This document shows positions 35,331 through 40,473 of a stretch of 64,000 nt of DNA, piece by piece. Made by a program: the position numbers and the translations under genes. The notes under the pieces are model-generated. The model did not search any database. It saw nothing but the letters and a program-made list of their open reading frames with translations, and was not told the origin of the DNA. The first letter of the stretch is position 1, and the number at the start of each line of letters is the position of its first letter. Origin of the DNA: V1-33 sp964523105 (lineage in GTDB: Bacteria; Verrucomicrobiota; Verrucomicrobiia; Verrucomicrobiales; V1-33). The stretch lies in the NCBI GenBank assembly GCA_964523105.1, contig CAZFZN010000035.1:22373-86372 (forward strand), read 5' to 3'.

Positions 35331-35341
35331 GAACCCAAAAT

Positions 35342-35417
35342 GCTTCCGTAGCTCAACGTAGAGAGCGCCGCGCTTCGAACGCGGAGGTTGCGGGCGAAAC
35401 TCCTGCCGGAAGCACCA
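35342..35417 (+). tRNA. Array tRNA-Arg (TCG)
   Basis: Acceptor GCTTCCG/CGGAAGC is perfect, discriminator A, encoded CCA. Anticodon arm CCGCG-CTTCGAA-CGCGG. T arm GCGGG-CGAAACT-CCTGC has G55 but A56. Confidence 0.87.
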
Positions 35418-35477
35418 GTTCTGAAAGTATGAGGGATGAATGCTGAAGGATGAAACTTCTCCTGCCAGTTTCGCCAT

Positions 35478-35553
35478 CCCTGCGTAGTCCAACAGCAGAG
35501 ACACTCCGCTCAGAACGGAGGCAGTGCAGGTGCAACTCCTGCCGCAGGGACCA
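35478..35553 (+). tRNA. Array tRNA-Leu (CAG), class I size
   Basis: Acceptor CCCTGCG/CGCAGGG is perfect, discriminator A, encoded CCA. Anticodon arm CTCCG-CTCAGAA-CGGAG, T arm GCAGG-TGCAACT-CCTGC. The variable loop is five bases, although bacterial tRNA-Leu normally has a long variable arm. Confidence 0.83.
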
Positions 35554-35562
35554 GTTTCCCGG

Positions 35563-35656
35563 GGAGGCCAAAGCGAATCAGTTTCGCCGCCGGTTGGAAG
35601 CCGGATGGATCGCGGTTCACGCCGCGGTTGTGGGGCGGGACCACTGGCCTCCGCCA
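35563..35656 (+). tRNA. Array tRNA-Ser (GGA)
   Basis: Acceptor GGAGGCC/GGCCTCC is perfect, discriminator G, encoded CCA. Anticodon loop TTGGAAG, long variable hairpin CGCGG/CCGCG as in serine tRNAs, T loop GGCGGGA (G54, G55, C56, G58). Confidence 0.83.
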
Positions 35657-35667
35657 TACTTCAGCAT

Positions 35668-35756
35668 GGCTGCCTAACGGGACCAGCGCGCCCGGACCGT
35701 CTTGAAAACGGATCGTGCTCTCAGGGCATGGGGTGCAAGTCCTCACGCAGCCGCCA
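35668..35756 (+). tRNA. Array tRNA-Ser (TGA)
   Basis: Acceptor GGCTGCC/CGCAGCC (last pair mismatched), discriminator G, encoded CCA. Anticodon loop CTTGAAA. Class II variable arm. T loop TGCAAGT. The anticodon reads UCA serine codons and is not a stop suppressor. Confidence 0.83.
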
Positions 35757-35764
35757 ATCTCCAC

Positions 35765-35854
35765 GGACAGTGAACCGGACCAGCGCGCCGGCGCGGTTTC
35801 GAAAATCGATGACGGCCTGACGGCCGCGGGGTGCAAGTCCTCCTCTGTCCGCCA
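35765..35854 (+). tRNA. Array tRNA-Ser (CGA)
   Basis: Acceptor GGACAGT/TCTGTCC with one mismatch, discriminator G, encoded CCA. Anticodon loop TTCGAAA by alignment with the TGA gene next door; the 3' side of the stem is weak. Variable hairpin GGCC/GGCC, T loop TGCAAGT. Probably a tandem duplicate of the previous gene. Confidence 0.75.
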
Positions 35855-35956
35855 TTTTCATTTAAGAAAGATCATTCAGCGTTGCTCATTGAGCCAGTCG
35901 CAGCCGGTCGAGACGCGTGAATGCTCAATGCTGATTCCTGAATGCTAAATGCCAGT

Positions 35957-36031
35957 GTCCCCGTAGCTCAGCAGAAGAGCCGCCGGCTTCTAACCGGCAG
36001 GTCGAAGGTGCAACTCCTTCCGGGGATGCCA
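35957..36031 (+). tRNA. Array tRNA-Arg (TCT)
   Basis: Acceptor GTCCCCG/CGGGGAT, discriminator G, encoded CCA. D stem GCTC/GAGC, anticodon arm GCCGG-CTTCTAA-CCGGC, T arm GAAGG-TGCAACT-CCTTC. Confidence 0.88.
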
Positions 36032-36045
36032 CTGTGAAGCAGCTC

Positions 36046-36238
36046 GCCGGGTGTGACCGCACGCTGATGTCAAAGAGTCGCCCGTTGGTGTAAAGGCTTT
36101 AGCCGATCACCGGACTCTCCGCGGAGCGCACTTCGACAGGGGGATTGGCGGCTTTGCCGCGGTTTTGGTTTTGATCGCCTGAAGGCTATACACCAGCGCC
36201 CCCTCTTCGACTGGCATCGTGATGCGGTCACACCCGGC
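36046..36238 (+). repeat. Large imperfect palindrome inside the tRNA array
   Basis: GCCGGGTGTGACCGCA (36046-36061) is perfectly complementary to TGCGGTCACACCCGGC (36223-36238). The pairing continues imperfectly inwards: TTGGTGTAAAGGCTTTAGCC near 36085 against CTATACACCAG near 36185, with a central hairpin GCGGC/GCCGC. The element ends CTCGCCATTCC, like the ends of tRNAs in the array. It could be a structured RNA of ~190 nt or a small inverted-repeat mobile element. Confidence 0.7.
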
Positions 36239-36247
36239 TCGCCATTC

Positions 36248-36296
36248 CAATGACGAGTCGTGCGGCTCAGGACTCGACTTTGGAAAGTCGAGGTAC
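36248..36296 (+). other. Orphan stem-loops resembling part of a tRNA
   Basis: CGAGTC/GACTCG and CTCGAC/GTCGAG hairpins, the second with a TTTGGAAA loop like a Pro (TGG) anticodon loop. There is no T arm or CCA end before the Ser (GCT) gene begins. Possibly a tRNA 5' half left by deletion. Confidence 0.35.
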
Positions 36297-36301
36297 TATA
36301 C

Positions 36302-36396
36302 GGAATGCAAACCGGCCAAGCGCGCCGGGACCCGGTGCTAACGGGATCGTGCCGTCCGCAAGGCGGCATGGGGTGCAAGTCCTCTGCGTTCCGCCA
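36302..36396 (+). tRNA. Array tRNA-Ser (GCT)
   Basis: Acceptor GGAATGC/GCGTTCC, discriminator G, encoded CCA. Anticodon loop GTGCTAA, long variable hairpin TGCCG/CGGCA, T loop TGCAAGT. Shares the GCGCGCC D-arm word and ATCGTGC variable start with the Ser (TGA) gene. Confidence 0.85.
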
Positions 36397-36405
36397 TTTC
36401 CCAAC

Positions 36406-36482
36406 GCTTCCGTAGCTCAATCCTGCAGAGCAGCCGGCTCTTACCCGGCAGGTTGAGAGTGCGAGTCTCTCCGGGAGCACCA
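36406..36482 (+). tRNA. Array tRNA-Lys (CTT)
   Basis: Acceptor GCTTCCG/CGGGAGC, discriminator A, encoded CCA. Anticodon arm GCCGG-CTCTTAC-CCGGC, T arm GAGAG-TGCGAGT-CTCTC. Confidence 0.88.
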
Positions 36483-36491
36483 GTTCCACAC

Positions 36492-36567
36492 CACCCTGTC
36501 GTCCAGTCAGACAGGACACCTGACTTTCAATCAGAAGACCCGGGGGCAGTTCCCGGCAGGGTGGCCA
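36492..36567 (+). tRNA. Array tRNA-Glu (TTC)
   Basis: Acceptor CACCCTG/CAGGGTG is perfect, discriminator G, encoded CCA. D stem GTCC/GGAC, anticodon loop CTTTCAA, T arm CCGGG-GGCAGTT-CCCGG (G54, G55, C56, G58). Confidence 0.87.
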
Positions 36568-36580
36568 TTTCACCAACTAC

Positions 36581-36656
36581 GACCGCATCGTCTAACAGCC
36601 TAGGACTCCGTGCTCTCCACACAGGAATCCGGGTGCAACTCCCGGTGCGGTTGCCA
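36581..36656 (+). tRNA. Array tRNA-Glu (CTC)
   Basis: Acceptor GACCGCA/TGCGGTT, discriminator G, encoded CCA. Anticodon loop CTCTCCA with one stem mismatch, T arm CCGGG-TGCAACT-CCCGG. Ends 19 bases before the ATG of the array-embedded protein gene. Confidence 0.85.
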
Positions 36657-36675
36657 CTCCAGAACCCTGAACAAC

Positions 36676-37398
36676 ATGCAACGACACCTCCGCTTTCATA
36701 ACGATAAGCACCTCCTCGCGCTCGAACGCGAACGGAACCGGCTCCACGCTCTGCGCCGCAGGAAAGTGCCCGTGGACCCTCCGCGCGAGCATGGCTGGGT
36801 GCAGCATTTCCGCCTCACCCGCAGCGCCGCGGGCCGCCCGGATGCCGCGATCCTGCGCACGATTCTCATGGAACTCGATACTCGCCGCTATTCCAATACA
36901 AGGCACTTCGGCCCCCGCCGTCGCTGGGCGCGTTCCCGCAGGATGTATTACACCGAGCAATCGCTCCTGACCATTGCTCCGGGAAACTGGCCCCGGCTGG
37001 GCTGGCCGGATGAATGGCGCGAGCGCTACTTTGCCTTGAGGGAAATCGTGTGGCTGCATCACCGCACTGCCGCCTGGGTCTTCACCGGGGAAAGCCTTTT
37101 CGAATTGTTCTCCGAGCGGCACTTCATTCATGAAGAGGAATCACTCGATCCCGACATCGAGCGCCGGCTCGCCGAAGTGAATCTTGAAATCGGCGATGAA
37201 GGCGAGCGGCGTCTGAACTGGCTCTATGGCCGCTCGCATCGGCGCTGGAGCGAAGACCCGCGCATTCGTCTGCATGCGCGCCTCGCCAGCCGGCGCATTC
37301 GTCGCGCCATGCAGGGAGATTGGGAGGCTGAGAGAGGCCGACAAACTCACCGGCTTCTCTCAGCCTTCCCACGTTCTCAAAAATACCCGCCCGCGTAG
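36676..37398 (+). CDS. Basic protein encoded inside the tRNA array, unknown function
   Basis: 240 aa from the ATG at 36676, 19 bases after the Glu (CTC) tRNA. It is very Arg/His/Trp-rich (QRHLRFHNDKHLLALERER, HFGPRRRWARSRRMYY, WLYGRSHRRWSEDPRIRLHA), suggesting nucleic-acid binding. No membrane segment or known motif. Its stop codon lies 10 bases inside the next tRNA gene (Leu GAG at 37389), so tRNA processing would cut the mRNA at its very end. Same strand and same spacing as the tRNAs point to cotranscription and a role connected to the array. Confidence 0.7.
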   Translation: MQRHLRFHNDKHLLALERERNRLHALRRRKVPVDPPREHGWVQHFRLTRSAAGRPDAAILRTILMELDTRRYSNTRHFGPRRRWARSRRMYYTEQSLLTIAPGNWPRLGWPDEWRERYFALREIVWLHHRTAAWVFTGESLFELFSERHFIHEEESLDPDIERRLAEVNLEIGDEGERRLNWLYGRSHRRWSEDPRIRLHARLASRRIRRAMQGDWEAERGRQTHRLLSAFPRSQKYPPA

Positions 37399-37461
37399 CC
37401 CAACAGCAGAGGCACGGCGTCGAGAGCGCCGCCAGTGTGAGTGCGAATCTCACCGCGGGCA
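37389..37461 (+). tRNA. Array tRNA-Leu (GAG), no encoded CCA
   Basis: Acceptor GCCCGCG/CGCGGGC is perfect, discriminator A followed by CCT. Anticodon arm CGGCG-TCGAGAG-CGCCG has C33. T arm GTGAG-TGCGAAT-CTCAC. Class I variable loop, unusual for Leu. The 5' end overlaps the stop of the preceding CDS. Confidence 0.8.
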
Positions 37462-37468
37462 CCTCTTC

Positions 37469-37542
37469 GGACTGCAAGCATTGAAGTGATGCAGCGGACT
37501 TTTAACCCGCAGATCAGGGAGCATTACCCTGGCGGTCCACCA
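37469..37542 (+). tRNA. Array tRNA-Lys (TTT)
   Basis: Acceptor GGACTGC/GCGGTCC, discriminator A, encoded CCA. D arm GCAT-TGAAGTG-ATGC, anticodon loop CTTTTAA, T arm CAGGG-AGCATTA-CCCTG. Same anticodon as the housekeeping gene at 16737 but different body, so it is redundant in decoding terms. Confidence 0.87.
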
Positions 37543-37637
37543 TTTGCATTTAGCAATGAGGATTCAGCATTGAGCATTCGGATGACATCACGCCGCGCCT
37601 GAATGCGGATTCTTGAATCCTGAAGGCTAAATACCTT

Positions 37638-37711
37638 CGCCCGTTGGTGAAACAGTATCACGGCTGGCCTACACCCAGCATTCGAGGGGGCAGCACCTTC
37701 ACGGGCGACCA
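37638..37711 (+). tRNA. Array tRNA-Val (TAC), last array gene
   Basis: Acceptor CGCCCGT/ACGGGCG is perfect, discriminator A, encoded CCA. D arm GTGA-AACAGTA-TCAC, anticodon arm GCTGG-CCTACAC-CCAGC with C33, T arm GAGGG-GGCAGCA-CCTTC (G54, G55, C56, G58). Confidence 0.87.
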
Positions 37712-37774
37712 ATTTCAATTAGGAGGGAGGATTTAGCATTGAGCATTCCGGCGCGGCTATCCAGGATCGGCGGC

Positions 37775-38776
37775 ATGATCCCGCGGCTCCTCCTCCTCCT
37801 CTTTCTGCACGGCGTAGCCTTCGGCAGCGATCCGTTCACCACAGGCGAATTCAAATGGAAGTCCTCGCCACCGCTGGTGGCGCCGGCCAACCGCCCGGAC
37901 GATCCCTGCGATTCCATCAAAGACCCGACGGTCGTCTTCCATGACGAGAAGTGGCATTTGTTCTGCACTATCCGCAGCCAGAAGCGCACGCATCAGATCG
38001 AGTATCTCAATTTCAGCGACTGGAAGGATGCGGACAAAGCGCCGCGGCACATTCTGCAATTGCACGACGGCTACTTCTGCGCGCCGCAGGTCTTTTACTT
38101 CACACCCCTGAAGAAGTGGTGCCTGCTCTACCAGACCGGCGACCCCGGACGCACGCCGCCGCTCCAGCCGACGCTGGTCATGAGCGACAAGCTCGACGAT
38201 CCCGCCGCGTGGTCGAAGCCGCAAATCCTGTGGGACCGCTCGTGGCCTGGCTGCCCGCGCGCCATAGACTTCTGGATGATCTGCGACGCGACGCACGCGC
38301 GTCTGTTCTTCACTTCCAACGACGGAAAATTCTGGCGCAGCGATGCGCCGCTGGCGGAATTTCCCAGAGGCTTCACCGAACCAAGGTTGGCGCTGCAGGG
38401 CGATCTCTTTGAAGCCAGCGCCATCTACAAGATCAAAGGCGGCGATTACCTGACAATCATCGAAGCCCAGGGCGGCGGCGGCCGCTATTTCAAGGCATGG
38501 ACGGCGCCGCGACTGGATGCCGAATGGAAGCCGCTCGCCACCACACTGGAGAAATCCTTCGCCTCGCGGCGCAACGTCGTTTTCGCCGGCGAAGGAAAAC
38601 CATGGGCGCAGTCCATCAGCCACGGCGAACTCCTGCGTTCCGGCACCGATGAGAAGCTGGAGATCGATCCGGCAAATTTGAAGCTGCTCTACCAGGGCGT
38701 GACCGACGCCGAGATGGCCGGCAAGCCCTACGGCAAGATCCCGTGGCGGCTCGGGCTGCTGGAGTTGGTGCCGTGA
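37775..38776 (+). CDS. Secreted GH62-like alpha-L-arabinofuranosidase
   Basis: 333 aa from the ATG at 37775, which begins a signal peptide (IPRLLLLLFLHGVAFG). The mature part has the five-bladed propeller pattern of GH62: FKWKSSPPLVAP, IKDPTVVFHDEKWHLFCT with the likely base Asp, KTHQIEYL-like KRTHQIEYLNFSDW, YFCAPQVFYFTPLKKW, LYQTG and FEASAIYKIKGGDYLTIIEA with a candidate acid Glu. Such enzymes remove arabinose from arabinoxylan outside the cell. It sits between the tRNA array and the Y RNA region with no evident functional link. Confidence 0.85.
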   Translation: MIPRLLLLLFLHGVAFGSDPFTTGEFKWKSSPPLVAPANRPDDPCDSIKDPTVVFHDEKWHLFCTIRSQKRTHQIEYLNFSDWKDADKAPRHILQLHDGYFCAPQVFYFTPLKKWCLLYQTGDPGRTPPLQPTLVMSDKLDDPAAWSKPQILWDRSWPGCPRAIDFWMICDATHARLFFTSNDGKFWRSDAPLAEFPRGFTEPRLALQGDLFEASAIYKIKGGDYLTIIEAQGGGGRYFKAWTAPRLDAEWKPLATTLEKSFASRRNVVFAGEGKPWAQSISHGELLRSGTDEKLEIDPANLKLLYQGVTDAEMAGKPYGKIPWRLGLLELVP

Positions 38777-38834
38777 TTGTCCGCGAGACAAAGAAGGGTT
38801 GCCGCGGCTCATCCCGGCTGTACTTCGCAACAAT

Positions 38835-39062
38835 ATGAGTGAAGTGTTCATCAACATGGACGAGCCTGTTGGAAAATGGGTGGGGAGGCGCGGGCTTCCA
38901 AAGGCGCTGGATGCGAAGCATTCCACGCGAGAGCATTCGCGCGGGTGGCACGCGGCCTTCGGAGGACGGTTCCCACGCGGCGTCAGGCGATTTTCCAGCC
39001 ACGAAGAAGCCAACCAATGGGAACTGAATCAACTGACCCGCCGGGTGAAGGGGAGGAACTGA
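38835..39062 (+). CDS. Small protein paired with a nucleotidyltransferase-fold gene
   Basis: 75 aa from ATG at 38835 (MSEVFINMDEPVGKW), basic, with an Arg-rich centre (REHSRGWHAAFGGRFPRGVRRF). It overlaps the next gene by 46 bases in another frame, a layout typical of toxin-antitoxin-like pairs of small protein and MNT-type protein. Not otherwise recognised. Confidence 0.6.
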   Translation: MSEVFINMDEPVGKWVGRRGLPKALDAKHSTREHSRGWHAAFGGRFPRGVRRFSSHEEANQWELNQLTRRVKGRN

Positions 39063-39544
39063 CCTGCCGCGAGCCTTCTGTGGAAGACCTCGTGGCTCTG
39101 TGCCGCGCGCTGAATGAACGCGGCGCACACTATCTGGTGGTGGGCGGATTCGCTGTCCGGGCCGCCGGCTACGTGCGCCAGACGATGGACGTGAACCTGC
39201 TGATAGAGACAGGACCGGACAATGAGCGCATGGTCTTTGATGCGCTAATGACCTTGCCGGATCAGGCGATCCGGGAAATCGAGCCGGGCGAAGTGGACCG
39301 CTACACTGTCGTCCGCGTAGGCGATGAAATCATGGTGGACCTCATGAAGTCCGCTTGCGGGATCAACTTCGAACAGGCCAGCGCCGACATCGCGTGGCAC
39401 GAAACCAACGGTGTGCGCATCCCCTTCGCTTCCCCGCGAATGCTGTGGCGCATAAAGGCGAAGACGCACCGGGAAAAGGACATCCCCGATCTCATCTTCC
39501 TGCGCCGTCTCCTGGAGTCGCGCGGGGAGAGTGTTCCTGAGTGA
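39017..39544 (+). CDS. MNT-type nucleotidyltransferase-fold protein with altered active site
   Basis: 175 aa from ATG at 39017. The fold signature YLVVGGFAVRAAGYVRQTMD and the following strand are recognisable, but the catalytic DxD appears as DVN (TMDVNLLIE), so the second Asp is Asn. In the related gene at 42698 it is intact (GDLDVFV). Family members include AbiEii/MntA-like toxins or antitoxins that transfer nucleotides to RNA or protein. This copy may be inactive or regulatory. It ends 38 bases before the first Y RNA-like element. Confidence 0.7.
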   Translation: MGTESTDPPGEGEELTCREPSVEDLVALCRALNERGAHYLVVGGFAVRAAGYVRQTMDVNLLIETGPDNERMVFDALMTLPDQAIREIEPGEVDRYTVVRVGDEIMVDLMKSACGINFEQASADIAWHETNGVRIPFASPRMLWRIKAKTHREKDIPDLIFLRRLLESRGESVPE

Positions 39545-39582
39545 CCAGCCGTGGCCGGTCGCCCGGGCAAAACCAATTTTGC

Positions 39583-39704
39583 GGCAGTGAGGACGGAGAT
39601 ACTTCGTAGCTCAACCAGTTAGAGCACTTGCTGATAACAAGTGGTAGCGGGTGCGAATCCCGCCGATCCGGCGCCAGCCGGAACCCTCTCCGTCCGGCTT
39701 TCTC
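39583..39704 (+). ncRNA. Y RNA-like structured RNA 1, with a tRNA-like module
   Basis: About 122 nt. The closing helix GGACGGAG (39591-39598) / CTCCGTCC (39688-39695) is preceded by GCAGTGA and followed by GGCTTTCTC, as in elements 2 and 3. ATACTTCG follows the 5' strand. The module reads D arm (GCTC...GAGC), anticodon arm ACTTG-CTGATAA-CAAGT (GAT), T arm GCGGG-TGCGAAT-CCCGC and an extra hairpin TCCGG/CCGGA. It keeps normal tRNA order but lacks a proper acceptor stem. Its elbow carries A18-G19/G55-C56 like the array tRNAs. A standard tRNA search might call it Ile. Confidence 0.7.
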
Positions 39705-39758
39705 CGCAAATCAACCTCAGCCGTTGCAAAACAGGCGCCAGACAGCCTTATTCCAGCC

Positions 39759-39983
39759 ATGAAATACAATATCGTGCTCGTAGAAACTCCGGAAGGCTGG
39801 GCCGTCGGCTGCCCTGCTCTGCCCGGTTGCTGGACGCAGGGTGCCACCCGTGCCGAAGCGCTGGAGAACATCGGAATTGCGATCCGCGAGGTGCAGGAGG
39901 TTCGTGAAGAACTCGCGTCTGAACAATGGACTGCGGAAGGATACCGCGTGGAGACCACGGAACTGGAACTGGCTCATGCCTAA
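39759..39983 (+). CDS. hicB: HicB-like antitoxin
   Basis: 74 aa from ATG at 39759. The HicB partial RNase H-like fold is seen as YNIVLVETPEGWAVGCPALPGCWTQGATRAEALENIGIAIRE. It lacks a C-terminal DNA-binding domain, so it is a short form. It overlaps hicA by 8 bases (ATGCCTAA), so the pair is translationally coupled. It starts 54 bases after the Y RNA-like element 1. Confidence 0.88.
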   Translation: MKYNIVLVETPEGWAVGCPALPGCWTQGATRAEALENIGIAIREVQEVREELASEQWTAEGYRVETTELELAHA

Positions 39984-40188
39984 ACTTCCCGGCGTCTCCT
40001 ATCGCGACGCTTTGCGCGTGCTTCAAAAGTGCGGCTGGCGCATTGCGCGTGAAGGCAAGCATACGATCATGGCCAAAGGCACGGAGGCGATTCCCATTCC
40101 GCGCCACAATCCCATTCACCCCATCACCATGGGGCAAATCGCCAGAGCCGCGGGGTTGACACCGGAGCAGTTTCGCGAGCTGATTTGA
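39976..40188 (+). CDS. hicA: HicA-like mRNA interferase toxin
   Basis: 70 aa from ATG at 39976. The dsRBD-like HicA fold is clear: LPGVSYRDALRVLQKCGWRIAREGKHTIMAKG, with the catalytic His in GKHTIM, then PIPRHNPIHPITMGQIARAAGLTPEQF. HicA cleaves mRNA (and tmRNA) when freed from HicB. It lies among RNA-related genes. Confidence 0.9.
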   Translation: MPKLPGVSYRDALRVLQKCGWRIAREGKHTIMAKGTEAIPIPRHNPIHPITMGQIARAAGLTPEQFRELI

Positions 40189-40212
40189 CGGCGGGCAGGC
40201 ACCATTTTCAGA

Positions 40213-40300
40213 GGCAGTGAGCCTGGAGTTACTTCGGCACAATATTGGTTCGACTCCAATCCTGCTGCTCACGCAGCATGACACTCCGGGCGGTGTTCTC
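40213..40300 (+). ncRNA. Y RNA-like structured RNA 2, minimal module
   Basis: About 88 nt. GGCAGTGA, then the closing helix GCCTGGAG (40221-40228) / CTCCGGGC (40284-40291) with one G-U pair, then GGTGTTCTC. TTACTTCG follows the 5' strand. The module is reduced to a T arm ATTGG-TTCGACT-CCAAT with a canonical T loop and an acceptor-like hairpin TGCTGC-TCAC-GCAGCA. Order T arm then closed acceptor is the permuted order of bacterial Y RNA tRNA mimics. Confidence 0.7.
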
Positions 40301-40319
40301 CTCTGATTCCATTTCCAGA

Positions 40320-40442
40320 GCAGTGAGGCGGGAGTTACTTCGTATCCTAAACGAGAGGTCGCCGGTTCGATCCCGGCCCGGGCCGCTTTCATGGCCCGGT
40401 AGCTCAGTTGGTAGACCGCAAACGTCTCCCGCCGGCTTTCTC
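40320..40442 (+). ncRNA. Y RNA-like structured RNA 3, circularly permuted tRNA module
   Basis: About 123 nt. GCAGTGA, closing helix GGCGGGAG (40327-40334) / CTCCCGCC (40426-40433, perfect), then GGCTTTCTC. After TTACTTCG come a CCTAAA stretch like an anticodon-loop 3' side, variable AGGTC, T arm GCCGG-TTCGATC-CCGGC (40361-40377), acceptor 3' strand CCGGGCC, an 8-nt linker, acceptor 5' strand GGCCCGG (40393-40399), TA and a D arm GCTCAGTTGGTAGACC. This is a tRNA opened at the anticodon and closed at the acceptor, as described for YrlA-type Y RNAs that bind Ro60. Confidence 0.8.
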
Positions 40443-40473
40443 TCTGGAATCCTGTCATTTAACATTCGAGGAA

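Noticed and set aside
35668..35756. tRNA with TGA anticodon as a stop suppressor
   Set aside because: The anticodon TGA reads UCA (Ser), and the long variable arm confirms a serine tRNA.
33529..37711. CRISPR array
   Set aside because: The regular units are tRNA cloverleaves with different sequences, not identical direct repeats with spacers; no cas genes are present.
39651..39758. Extended N-terminus of HicB
   Set aside because: The extra codons lie in the 3' half of Y RNA-like element 1 and the following spacer; the ATG at 39759 matches the family start.
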